A stretch of 64,000 nt of DNA, taken from the NCBI GenBank assembly GCA_035540495.1, contig DATLGL010000064.1:62001-126000 (forward strand), in the 5' to 3' direction. The notes beneath the pieces are model-generated. The model had not been told where the DNA came from and searched no databases. It was given only the letters and a program-made list of their open reading frames with translations. The DNA is from DASVEG01 sp035540495 (lineage in GTDB: Bacteria > Actinomycetota > Acidimicrobiia > Acidimicrobiales > CADCTF01). Below, piece after piece: positions 24,013-31,937 of the stretch. Numbering within the stretch: the first letter of the stretch is position 1; each line of letters begins with the position of its first letter. Made by a program: the position numbers and the translations under genes.

Positions 24013-27003
24013 TCAGACGCCGGAGCCGGAACCCACCCCGTCCGGCGCGAACCCCTGCCGCAACGTGTTCTCGGTCACGACCCGTGGCTCGAGGAACTGG
24101 AGGAGGTAGTCAGGGCCGCCGGCCTTCGACCCGACCCCAGAAAGCCCGAAGCCGCCGAAGGGCTGCCGTCCGACGACGGCTCCCGTCGTCCCCCTGTTGA
24201 TGTACACGTTTCCTGCTCGCAGTTCCGCCGCAGCACGAGCGATGTTCGCCGGCGACCGCGACAGGAGCCCGGCGGTGAGTGCGTACTCCGTGTCGTTCGC
24301 GAGCGCGATCGCGTGGTCGAAGTCGCGCGCGCGGAGCACCGCGACCACGGGGCCGAAGATCTCCTCCGTCGCCAAGCGCGCGTGCGGCTCGACGTCCGTC
24401 ACGATCGTCGGTGCCACGAACCATCCGCGTGTCGGGACCTCGTGCTGGAGCGACCGCACCTGCCCCTCGCGGCCGGCGAGATCGATGTACGACCGCACAC
24501 GCTCATGGGCATCGGCGTCGATCAGCGGCCCGACCTGGACGCCCATGTCGGACGGATGGCCGATGCGTAGCTGCGCGGTGGCGCCGACTAGTCGCTCGAG
24601 GAGATCGTCGTGGATCTCGTCGACGGCGATCACCCGCGACGCGGCCGAGCACTTCTGACCGGCGAACCCGAACGCCGAGTACGTGATGGCCGGCACCGCC
24701 TGATCGAGGTCGGCATCGGCGTCGACGATCAGGGGGTTCTTGCCGCCCATCTCCGCGATGACGCGCTTCACGTGACGCTGCCCGGGCTGGTGGCGCGCGG
24801 CCGTCTCCACGATCGACAGGCCGACGGCTTTCGACCCGGTGAAGGCGATCTGCGCGATCGCCGGATGCTGCACGAGGTAGGCGCCGACGTCCTCGCCGGT
24901 GCCAGGCAGGAACGACAGCACACCCTTCGGCAAGCCCCCGTCCTCGAGTGCCTCGACGAGCCGGTACGCGATGGCCGGTGTCTGTTCCGCCGGCTTGAAG
25001 AGGACGCAGTTCCCCGTCACGAGGGCCGCAGTCACCATCCCGGTCGGGATGGCAAGCGGGAAGTTCCAAGGTGCGATCACCGCGACGAGACCACGGCCGC
25101 CGTACAGCAGCTGGTTCCGTTCGCCGGGTGGCGAGTCGACGGCTCCGCCGGCCGCCAGGCGGATCATCTCTCGGCCGTAGTACTCGCAGAAGTCGATCGC
25201 CTCGCAGACGTCGCCGTCGGCCTCCTTCCACGGCTTGCCCGCCTCGAAGACCATGAGCGCGGCGAGCTCGTCGCGACGGGCCCGCATCCACGCAGCGGCC
25301 CGGAACAGCACCGCTGCTCGTTCATGGGGAGCCGTCGCGCTCCACGATCCGAAGGCGCGCTGTGCCGCGTCGATGGCCGAGTCGACGTCAGCGCGTGTGC
25401 ACGATGCCGAGGTGGCGACGATCCGCTGAGGGTCTGCCGGATCCACGGAGTCGATCGTCTGCGGTGTGCGCACGCGATCGCCCGCGATCACGGCGGGCAC
25501 CGCGATCGTCGCGTGGCCCGCAGCGTCGGCCACCGCGGCCGCGAAGCGCGTCCGGACCACCGACCGACGGAACTCCCCGTGCGGCTCGTGCGAGTAGGGC
25601 CCGGGTGCGGCGGGGTCGGTGTCATCGCCTTGCCGCGGAGGAGCGAGGTCGGGCAAGGCGCCGACGTCGGGCGGGCGGATCAGGTCGTCGAGCGCGCGCC
25701 CCTCGGCGAACCGATGGCGAACGAAGCTCTCGTTCGATGTGTTCTCGAGCAGGCGACGCACGAGGTACGCCATCCCCGGCACGAGGTCGCCGACCGGGGC
25801 GTACACGCGCAGTCGCAGGCCGAGCCGCTTGATCGCGGCATGGATCGGCTCGGCCATGCCGTACAGCATCTGGATCTCATACGCCGCGTCGGGGATGGCC
25901 TTCGAACGGGCGTAGGTGATGGCGTATGCGAGCGAGCGGAGGTTGTGCGACGCGAACGCCGGCCGCACCGCCGCGCGGTGGTCGAGCAACAGCCTCACGA
26001 GCCGCTCGTAGTTCGCGTCGGTCTCGTCCTTGCGCTCGAAGACGGGAACGGGCCATCCCTCCGCCCGCGCCAGGATCGTCTCGGAGTCCCAGTACGCGCC
26101 CTTCACGAGGCGCACGCCGATCGGCTTCGAGCGATCACCCGACCACGCGATCAGCGCGGCGAGATCGTCACGGGAGTCCTTCAGGTACGCCTGGATGACG
26201 ACACCGGCGTCGAGGTCGACGAACTCCGGCTCATCGAGCAGCTCACGGAACAGCTGCAACGTGAGGTCCTTCACGTCGTAGTGCTCCATGTCGAGGTAGA
26301 CGAAGGCGTCTGCGTCGTTCGCGAGCCGCAACAGCGGACGGAGGCGGTCCTTCGCCTGGCGAAGCCCGTCCTCTCGAGTCAGCGACGAGTAGAGCGACGC
26401 AAGCGCGGTGGGTTTGACGCTGACGTTCACACGCGGCAGGCGGCCTCGATCGTCGAACTCGAGCGTGTCGTCGGGTGCCCAGCTCCGGGTGCGGTCGACG
26501 AGCGTCCGCAGGAGCTCCTCGACCCGCGCCGCGTACCGATCGGCTTCTTCCTCCGTGACCGTCTTCTCGCCGAGGAGATCGACGGTGAACGCGCTGCCGT
26601 CGCGCCACAGCCGGTGCAGTCCGTCGACCGCGGCGTCCGCGTCCTGGCCGACGATGAACTGCTCGGCCATCCGGAGGATGTTGCGCCGCGCGACCGAGGC
26701 GGAGACCGCGCCACCGAACGGAACCTTGTCGGCGATGTCGACCCCGAACGCGAGGAGCCGTGGGGCGTCTGCGCCCTGGAAGTACTCGTGGATGTGACGG
26801 AGCACGTCGGCCGAGTCGTGCGTCGCCGGGAAGACGTCGACGAAGCGGAAGAGCTGCGTCTTGAAGTCCGGGTGCCCCATCGCCCAGGAGAGCATCCGCT
26901 CGCTCCACCACGACGAGTGGAAGACCCTGCTCTGCTCGCCTGCCCCGAGCTCCGCGATCGCCCGGGCGAGCTCGGTGACCTCGGCATCGAGCGGCGTAGG
27001 CAC
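24013..27003 (-). CDS. putA: Bifunctional proline dehydrogenase / delta-1-pyrroline-5-carboxylate dehydrogenase
   Basis: Converts proline to glutamate in two steps. The 996-residue protein has an N-terminal FAD-dependent proline dehydrogenase barrel (VNVSVKPTALASLYS, VYLDMEHYD, GVRLVKGAYWDSE, YEIQMLYGMAE). The C-terminal NAD-dependent aldehyde dehydrogenase domain has VIAPWNFPLAIP, FTGSKAVG, the general-base region AEMGGKNP and the catalytic Cys in GQKCSAASR. The length matches minimal PutA without the DNA-binding extension, so it should not be a transcriptional repressor. GTG 27003 is 11 bases after the kynureninase stop. TAGCCT 8 bases before the start gives a possible separate promoter. 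Confidence 0.95.
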   Translation of the reverse strand: MPTPLDAEVTELARAIAELGAGEQSRVFHSSWWSERMLSWAMGHPDFKTQLFRFVDVFPATHDSADVLRHIHEYFQGADAPRLLAFGVDIADKVPFGGAVSASVARRNILRMAEQFIVGQDADAAVDGLHRLWRDGSAFTVDLLGEKTVTEEEADRYAARVEELLRTLVDRTRSWAPDDTLEFDDRGRLPRVNVSVKPTALASLYSSLTREDGLRQAKDRLRPLLRLANDADAFVYLDMEHYDVKDLTLQLFRELLDEPEFVDLDAGVVIQAYLKDSRDDLAALIAWSGDRSKPIGVRLVKGAYWDSETILARAEGWPVPVFERKDETDANYERLVRLLLDHRAAVRPAFASHNLRSLAYAITYARSKAIPDAAYEIQMLYGMAEPIHAAIKRLGLRLRVYAPVGDLVPGMAYLVRRLLENTSNESFVRHRFAEGRALDDLIRPPDVGALPDLAPPRQGDDTDPAAPGPYSHEPHGEFRRSVVRTRFAAAVADAAGHATIAVPAVIAGDRVRTPQTIDSVDPADPQRIVATSASCTRADVDSAIDAAQRAFGSWSATAPHERAAVLFRAAAWMRARRDELAALMVFEAGKPWKEADGDVCEAIDFCEYYGREMIRLAAGGAVDSPPGERNQLLYGGRGLVAVIAPWNFPLAIPTGMVTAALVTGNCVLFKPAEQTPAIAYRLVEALEDGGLPKGVLSFLPGTGEDVGAYLVQHPAIAQIAFTGSKAVGLSIVETAARHQPGQRHVKRVIAEMGGKNPLIVDADADLDQAVPAITYSAFGFAGQKCSAASRVIAVDEIHDDLLERLVGATAQLRIGHPSDMGVQVGPLIDADAHERVRSYIDLAGREGQVRSLQHEVPTRGWFVAPTIVTDVEPHARLATEEIFGPVVAVLRARDFDHAIALANDTEYALTAGLLSRSPANIARAAAELRAGNVYINRGTTGAVVGRQPFGGFGLSGVGSKAGGPDYLLQFLEPRVVTENTLRQGFAPDGVGSGSGV

Positions 27004-27011
27004 TGTGGGCG

Positions 27012-27017
27012 AGGCTA
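27012..27017 (-). promoter_or_regulatory. Possible leaderless -10 element for putA
   Basis: TAGCCT on the minus strand, 8 bases before GTG 27003. Its first three bases are the TAG stop of the kynureninase gene, so this could be coincidence. Confidence 0.25.
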
Positions 27018-28253
27018 CGTAACCCGTCGCCGTTCCGCTGGCATGGCGAGGTGGCGCCCGGCGGCAACGGTCGCATCGATGCGCTCGATCGCGTCGTAGA
27101 CGTCGACGAAGCGGGTGTAGGCCGGCGCAAAGCCCAGCCTGACGATGTCTGGCTCGCGGAAGTCGGGCACCACGCCTCCGGCTGCGATGAGCGCCTGGCA
27201 GATGCGCCACGCATCGTCGTGGCGCAGCGCGACGTGCGCGCCTCGCGCGTCGGGCTGCCGAGGCGTCGCGACGGTGAAGCCGAGATGCTCCAGCCGTTCG
27301 TCGGCGAGCTCGACCGTGAACGCGCTGAGCTGCCGGCCCTTCGCCGCGAGCGGGCCGATCCCCGCGGCTCGCAGCGTGTCCACCGCGGCCTCCACCGAGC
27401 GAAGCGCGGTCACCGGCGGCGTCCCGCTGAGGAACTGGCGGACACCGGGCGCCGGCGAGTAGTCGGCACCCATGGCGAACTGGTCGTCTGCGCCGAACCA
27501 CCCCTGGATCGGGTTGCGAAGGTCGCCGTGCAGCCGAGACGCCACGTAGAGGAACGCGGGCGCGCCCGGACCGCCGTTGAGGTACTTGTACGTGCATCCG
27601 ACGGCGAGATCGACGTCGTGCGCGTCGAGTCCGACCTCGACTGCGCCGACCGCGTGGCTCAGATCCCAAAGCACGAGGGCGCCGTGCTCGTGCGAGGCCC
27701 TCGTGATGGCGGGCAGGTCGAGCAGCGCTCCCGATCGGTACGACACGAGCGACAGCGTGACGAGGGCGATCTCGCCTCGGCGCCGGTCGAGCACCGCGGC
27801 GACGTCGGCGGTGGACGGGTCTTCCGGCACCAGCTCGATGTCGACGTCGAGCCCTTGGAGCACGAACCGATCGGTCGGGAAGTTCCCCCGGTCCGTGACG
27901 ACCACACGCCGGCGACCCGACGAACGCAACGCCGCGACGGCGAGCTTGTAGAAGTTGACCGTGGTGGAGTCGGCGACGACCGTCTGGCCCGCCGCCGCTC
28001 CCAGGAAGTGGCGACCGATCGCGTCGCCGACCCGCTCGGGCAGGTCGAACCACTCGTCCCACGAGCCGATGAGCGTCCGCCCCCACTCCTGGGCGACGTG
28101 GTGCTCGAGCGCAGCCCGGCTCGCGCGCGACAGCCGCCCGAGGGAGTTCCCGTCCGCGTAGATCGGCGAAGCGTCGTCGATCTCGAACAGGTCTCGCACC
28201 GCGGCCAGCGGGTCGGCTGCGTCGAGAGCTTCGGCGTCGGCGCGAGTCGGCAT
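27015..28253 (-). CDS. kynU: Kynureninase
   Basis: A PLP-dependent enzyme that cleaves kynurenine (or 3-hydroxykynurenine) to anthranilate and alanine in tryptophan catabolism. 412 residues, the normal length. Visible are YADGNSLGRLS near the N-terminus, WDLSHAVGAVEVGL (cofactor-ring Asp region), the PLP lysine K223 in TYKYLNGGPGAPAF, and the C-terminal DIVRLGFAPAYTRFVDV. No tryptophan dioxygenase or formamidase is seen nearby. It is transcribed with putA, and divergent from an epoxide-hydrolase-like gene across a 23-base gap. Confidence 0.94.
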   Translation of the reverse strand: MPTRADAEALDAADPLAAVRDLFEIDDASPIYADGNSLGRLSRASRAALEHHVAQEWGRTLIGSWDEWFDLPERVGDAIGRHFLGAAAGQTVVADSTTVNFYKLAVAALRSSGRRRVVVTDRGNFPTDRFVLQGLDVDIELVPEDPSTADVAAVLDRRRGEIALVTLSLVSYRSGALLDLPAITRASHEHGALVLWDLSHAVGAVEVGLDAHDVDLAVGCTYKYLNGGPGAPAFLYVASRLHGDLRNPIQGWFGADDQFAMGADYSPAPGVRQFLSGTPPVTALRSVEAAVDTLRAAGIGPLAAKGRQLSAFTVELADERLEHLGFTVATPRQPDARGAHVALRHDDAWRICQALIAAGGVVPDFREPDIVRLGFAPAYTRFVDVYDAIERIDATVAAGRHLAMPAERRRVT

Positions 28254-28259
28254 CGCTCG

Positions 28260-28265
28260 ACAGTA
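28260..28265 (-). promoter_or_regulatory. Putative leaderless -10 element for kynU (shared TA)
   Basis: TACTGT on the minus strand, 6 bases before ATG 28253. It shares the central TA (28264-28265) with the plus-strand element of the divergent gene. Confidence 0.45.
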
Positions 28266-28269
28266 CGTT
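28264..28269 (+). promoter_or_regulatory. Putative leaderless -10 element for the epoxide-hydrolase-like gene (shared TA)
   Basis: TACGTT, 7 bases before ATG 28277, overlapping the divergent kynU element. Confidence 0.45.
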
Positions 28270-28276
28270 CGGCGCG

Positions 28277-29191
28277 ATGGCCTTCGACGTCGACGACTTC
28301 CCGTGGGAGCAGGCGGACCCGCGTGGGTTCACGCAGGCGTTCGTGCGGGTGCGCGGCGGTTCGGTCCCGATCCTCCTCGTCCACGGCTGGCCCGAGACCG
28401 CGCGGATCTGGTGGCGCGTGATCGCACCCTTGGCCGACGCCGGCTTCGACGTGATCGCGCCCGACCTCAGGGGCTTCGGCCGTTCCGAGGTGGGGCCCGA
28501 CGGGTTCCACGACGTCGCGTCGCATGCCCTCGATCTGTCCGCGTTGATGCGACACCTCGGCCACGAGCGCTTCGTCGCGGTGGGCGGCGACCTCGGTGGC
28601 CCCATCATCCAGGACCTCGCTCTTCGGGAACCGGAGCGGGTCGACCGGATGGTGCTGTTCAACAGCCCGCTCCCGTTCGACAAGGAGCGCATGCAGGGGA
28701 TGCGGACACGCCCACCCGCGGAGTCGGCCGACTACTTCATCCGACAAGGGACCGACCCCGACGGGCTGGCGGCCGAGCTCGACACGCCGGACAAGCGCCG
28801 TCGCTACGTCGCGACGTTCTACGGCCCGCGGTTCTGGGCCCACCCCGGCGCCTTCGACGCCGAAGCCGTCGCCTTTCTGACCGAGCCGTTCGGCGACGGC
28901 GCCAAGTTGCGGGCGTCGTTCGGTGCGTACGAAAGCGTCTTCCGCTCGGAGGCCCGTGCCGAACCGCCGCGCATCGGCCGCAACGAAGCCACGGAGACGA
29001 TGATCCTGTTCGGCCCGAGCGATCACGTGATCTACCCGGACTTCGATCGCATGGCCGCGGAGGTGTTCCCGAACCACGTCGGCCCGTTCCTGCTGCGCGA
29101 CTGCGGTCACTTCGTCCAGTGGGAGGCGGCACGGCCGCTGACGACCGCCGTCCTCACCTTCTGCAGGGACCTCCTGGCGAGTCAGTCCTGA
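28277..29191 (+). CDS. Alpha/beta hydrolase, epoxide hydrolase-like (Asp nucleophile)
   Basis: 304 residues. The oxyanion motif HGWPE (36-40), the strand APDLRGFGRSE and the nucleophile elbow VGGDLGG with Asp105 place it with epoxide hydrolases and haloalkane dehalogenases rather than serine esterases. The acid is likely in FGPSDHVI and the base His in DCGHFVQWE. HGWP and the generally basic lid favour epoxide hydrolase. It lies divergent from kynU. Its stop overlaps the DUF3151 gene end convergently by 10 bases. Confidence 0.87.
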   Translation: MAFDVDDFPWEQADPRGFTQAFVRVRGGSVPILLVHGWPETARIWWRVIAPLADAGFDVIAPDLRGFGRSEVGPDGFHDVASHALDLSALMRHLGHERFVAVGGDLGGPIIQDLALREPERVDRMVLFNSPLPFDKERMQGMRTRPPAESADYFIRQGTDPDGLAAELDTPDKRRRYVATFYGPRFWAHPGAFDAEAVAFLTEPFGDGAKLRASFGAYESVFRSEARAEPPRIGRNEATETMILFGPSDHVIYPDFDRMAAEVFPNHVGPFLLRDCGHFVQWEAARPLTTAVLTFCRDLLASQS

Positions 29192-29604
29192 CGGCGGTCC
29201 CAATCAGGGTCGAGCTGGTGGAGGAAGTCGTCACAGCGCTCTGCCTCGTCGGTCTCGCCGATCTCGGCGGCCATCCGGCGCAGCCCGTCGAGGGCGCGCA
29301 GGAAGCCCCGGTTGGTCTCGTGCCGCCAGCGGACGTAGCCCGAGCCGCGCCAACCGTTGGCCCTGAGGGTGTCGAGCCCGCGGTGGTAGCCGACGCGGTA
29401 CGCGGCGTACGCCTCGATCGGGTCGCGAGCGAGATCACCCAACGTCGCCCATGCCGCGAGGAAGCGCGGTGCTGACGCGACGACCTGAGCTACGGCGTCA
29501 CGATCGTCACCGGCGGCGGCGAGCGCGTCGGCGAGCGCTGGTTCGGGCGCGGGGAGGATCGTCTCGGGCAGCCCCGACGAGAGATTGACGGGCGAGTCGG
29601 ACAT
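29182..29604 (-). CDS. DUF3151 family protein
   Basis: A 140-residue protein matching the actinobacterial DUF3151 family. It is Ala-rich at the N-terminus and contains the conserved block YAAYRVGYHRGLDTLRANGW and GSGYVRWRHETNRGFLRAL. No enzymatic role is known. The ATG at 29604 faces the HIT gene start (19-base gap), so the two are divergent and probably share a promoter region. Confidence 0.85.
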   Translation of the reverse strand: MSDSPVNLSSGLPETILPAPEPALADALAAAGDDRDAVAQVVASAPRFLAAWATLGDLARDPIEAYAAYRVGYHRGLDTLRANGWRGSGYVRWRHETNRGFLRALDGLRRMAAEIGETDEAERCDDFLHQLDPDWDRRQD

Positions 29605-29623
29605 TCGGGCATGCTCGCACGCC

Positions 29624-30037
29624 ATGGCCGGGTGCGTGTTCTGCGGGATCATCAGCGGGAGCGTCGACGCGACGATCGTGCTCGACGAGCCTGAGGTCGT
29701 CGGCTTCCTCGATGTCCGACCGGTGTTTCCCGGCCACGTCCTCGTCGTCCCTCGCGCCCACCACGAGACGCTGGTCGACCTGCCGGTGGATCAGCTCCCG
29801 GTCGTGTTCGGTGCGGCCCAGCTGGTCGCTGCCGCCGTCGTCGAGGGTCTGGGATGCGACGGTTCGTTCGTCGCGATGAACAACACCGTCAGCCAGAGTG
29901 TCCCCCATCTCCACGTCCACGTCGTGCCGCGGCGCCGCAAGGACGGCCTGCGCGGCTTCTTCTGGCCCCGTCAGCGCTACGACGGTCCGGCCGAGATGGA
30001 TGAGTACGCGCAGAAGATCCGTTCGGCCCTGGTCTGA
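29624..30037 (+). CDS. HIT-family nucleotide hydrolase/transferase
   Basis: A 137-residue histidine-triad protein. It starts with the zinc-type CVFCGIISG, contains FPGHVLVVPRAH and ends with the triad PHLHVHVVPR. HIT proteins hydrolyse or transfer nucleotide phosphoramidates or dinucleotides. ATG 29624 is chosen since it puts CxxC at residues 4-7, as in other members. Confidence 0.92.
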   Translation: MAGCVFCGIISGSVDATIVLDEPEVVGFLDVRPVFPGHVLVVPRAHHETLVDLPVDQLPVVFGAAQLVAAAVVEGLGCDGSFVAMNNTVSQSVPHLHVHVVPRRRKDGLRGFFWPRQRYDGPAEMDEYAQKIRSALV

Positions 30038-30051
30038 CAGGTTGCTCCACC

Positions 30052-30057
30052 TATCCT
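30052..30057 (+). promoter_or_regulatory. Putative leaderless -10 element for the L,D-transpeptidase gene
   Basis: TATCCT, 7 bases before ATG 30065. Confidence 0.42.
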
Positions 30058-30064
30058 CGGGCTC

Positions 30065-30571
30065 ATGACACGGCGGATCCTTGCGGTTCTCTCGGCGGCT
30101 GTCCTGTTCTCTCTCTCGGTCCTCGTGGCGGCGCCCGGCGTCGTGTCGGCGCAGGAGGCGCCCCCAGGTCCGCCCCCGGTGCCGGCCGAATCAGGTGACG
30201 GACGCCGGGTCGTGTACTCGAACGGCCAGCAGCGCGTCTGGCTCGTCGAAGCCGACGGCACCGTCGCGCGCACGTACCTCGTCTCCGGCCGGAAGAACTA
30301 CCCGCGCCGAGGCACGTACTCGGTGTTCTCACGGTCGGAGCACACGCGGTCGGGGGCGGTGCGCATGCAGTACATGGTGCGGTTCACCAAGAGCGCCCGA
30401 ACCAACGTCGGGTTCCACTCGATCCCCGTCGATCGGCGCGGCCGGTTGGTGCAGTCGACGTCGCAGCTGGGAACGCCCCGGTCACGGGGCTGCGTCCGAC
30501 AGAGCATCGACGACGCCCGCTTCCTGTGGGAGTGGGCCCCGATCGGCACCGTGGTCGTGGTGACTCCTTGA
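30065..30571 (+). CDS. Secreted L,D-transpeptidase (YkuD domain)
   Basis: A 168-residue exported protein with signal peptide MTRRILAVLSAAVLFSLSVL and a cleavage-like VVSAQ. The YkuD domain makes 3-3 peptidoglycan cross-links or attaches proteins to the wall. The catalytic region is visible as GFHSIP (H118) and SRGCVR (C143). At about 135 residues after the signal it is a minimal catalytic domain without Ig-like modules. Its stop overlaps the TTG of the next gene. Confidence 0.9.
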   Translation: MTRRILAVLSAAVLFSLSVLVAAPGVVSAQEAPPGPPPVPAESGDGRRVVYSNGQQRVWLVEADGTVARTYLVSGRKNYPRRGTYSVFSRSEHTRSGAVRMQYMVRFTKSARTNVGFHSIPVDRRGRLVQSTSQLGTPRSRGCVRQSIDDARFLWEWAPIGTVVVVTP

Positions 30572-31230
30572 CGGACGCTTCCACCGGATCCCGAGCGTCG
30601 GAGCGCGGCTTCGACGCCGTCCTGTTCGACCTCCACGGCGTGCTCACGTCGTCCCCTTGGGCCGCGCTCGCGGCGGTCGGAACCGACGACGGAAGCGACC
30701 AGGCGGCCGTGCTCGAGCTCATGCTCGGTGACTACGCCACCGACACCGACCACCCGTGGCATCGCCTCGAGCGGGGCGAGATCCCGATGGCGGAGTACGG
30801 CATGGCGGTCATGAAGCTCGCGGCCGATGCAGGCATGACGCTCGACTTCTCGAAGCTGCGCGGCTTCAGCGACCGGATCCAAGTCAACCAGCAGGTCGTC
30901 GACAAGGTGCGCTCGTTGAGAAGCGCCGGGTACCGCACCGGGCTGGTGACCAACAACGTCAAGGAGATGGCCTCCGGCTGGCGCGCGCTCCTTCCCGCCG
31001 ACGAGCTGTTCGAGGTCGTCGTCGACTCCTCGGACGTCGGCGTGCGCAAGCCGAACCCGGCGATCTTCTCCATCGCGCTCGACCGCCTCGGCGGCGTCGA
31101 TCCGGCGCGTGCGATCTTCCTCGACGACGCACCCGGCAACGTCGAAGGCGCCCGAGCGGCCGGGCTGTCGGCGATCCTCGTCGACGACGTCGACGAGGCG
31201 CTCGTCGCGCTCGACGTGCTCCTCGGCTAG
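30568..31230 (+). CDS. HAD-superfamily hydrolase-like protein with altered motif I
   Basis: 220 residues. Motif I reads LFDLHGVLTSSP with the nucleophile Asp21, but the usual second Asp (+2) is His23. Motif II is LVTNN, motif III VGVRKPNPAIF, and motif IV AIFLDDAPGNVEGA. It resembles the soluble-epoxide-hydrolase N-domain/ACAD10-like branch, where motif I is often FDxGGVL. Loss of the +2 Asp suggests weak or different phosphatase chemistry. The TTG start at 30568 overlaps the previous stop (TTGA); no better start lies nearby. Confidence 0.83.
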   Translation: MTDASTGSRASERGFDAVLFDLHGVLTSSPWAALAAVGTDDGSDQAAVLELMLGDYATDTDHPWHRLERGEIPMAEYGMAVMKLAADAGMTLDFSKLRGFSDRIQVNQQVVDKVRSLRSAGYRTGLVTNNVKEMASGWRALLPADELFEVVVDSSDVGVRKPNPAIFSIALDRLGGVDPARAIFLDDAPGNVEGARAAGLSAILVDDVDEALVALDVLLG

Positions 31231-31240
31231 AAGGATCAGC

Positions 31241-31843
31241 GTGGAGCTCCTTCTCATCCGCCACGCCGAGCCTGTCAAGATCGTCGAGGCGTCCGGACCG
31301 GCCGATCCTCATCTCGCCGAACGCGGGTACGAGCAGGCCCGCCGGCTCGCGGAGTACCTGTCCGGCGAACGCATCGACGGCGTGTGGTCGAGCCCGATGG
31401 TGCGAGCGAAGGAGACGGCCGCTCCCCTGGCCGATGCGCTCGGGCTCGAGGTCGTCGTCGACGTCGAGCTCGCGGAGTACGACAAGGAAGCGACGAGCTA
31501 CATCCCGATCGAGGAGCTCAAGGCGGCGAAGGACGAGCGGTGGTTCGCCATGGTCGAAGGCAACTTCGAAGAGCGCGGCATCGACCCGATCGAGTTCCAG
31601 CAGGGCGTCGTGCGGGCCATCGAGCACATCATCACCGGCAACCCCGGCGCCACCATCGCCGCGGTCTGCCACGGCGGCGTCATCAACGCGTACCTCGGCC
31701 ACATCCTCGGCATCAAGCGTCCGCTGTGGTTCGAACCCCGGTACACGAGCATCCACCGGGTGATGGCGTCGCGCCGAGGCGACCGGTCGCTCCAGACGCT
31801 CAACGAGATCGCGCACCTGCGCGGCACCGACCTCCTCGCGTAG
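31241..31843 (+). CDS. Histidine phosphatase family protein (phosphoglycerate mutase-like)
   Basis: 200 residues. The catalytic RHxx motif is LLIRHAEPVK at the N-terminus, with SSPMVRAKETA and the second His in VCHGGVINAYLG. It is typical of the broad phosphatase branch rather than true cofactor-dependent phosphoglycerate mutase. The GTG at 31241 has AAGGA 6 bases upstream and follows the HAD gene by 10 bases, so it is probably co-transcribed. Confidence 0.9.
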   Translation: MELLLIRHAEPVKIVEASGPADPHLAERGYEQARRLAEYLSGERIDGVWSSPMVRAKETAAPLADALGLEVVVDVELAEYDKEATSYIPIEELKAAKDERWFAMVEGNFEERGIDPIEFQQGVVRAIEHIITGNPGATIAAVCHGGVINAYLGHILGIKRPLWFEPRYTSIHRVMASRRGDRSLQTLNEIAHLRGTDLLA

Positions 31844-31853
31844 TCCCGCGCGA

Positions 31854-31873
31854 GGGAACCTTCGGGAACCTTC
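31854..31873 (+). repeat. Two tandem GGGAACCTTC decamers
   Basis: Perfect head-to-tail copies at 31854-31863 and 31864-31873, upstream of the membrane-anchored gene at 31938. The second copy contains the GGAACC of a possible ECF-type promoter. Confidence 0.7.
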
Positions 31874-31891
31874 GCCTCTCGACACGACGTC
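31865..31891 (+). promoter_or_regulatory. Possible ECF-sigma-type promoter
   Basis: GGAACC (31865-31870), 17 bases, then CGTC (31888-31891). This resembles extracytoplasmic-function sigma promoters. The gene start at 31938 would have a leader of about 40 bases with GGGAGG as ribosome site. The match is by eye only. Confidence 0.35.
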
Positions 31892-31937
31892 GAATGAAGC
31901 GCACACTGCGCGCACACGCTCCACGGCGGGAGGCGAC

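Noticed and set aside
24610..27099. Long plus-strand open frame opposite putA
   Set aside because: It is a shadow of the well-supported putA gene; its composition is low-complexity and no family is recognised.
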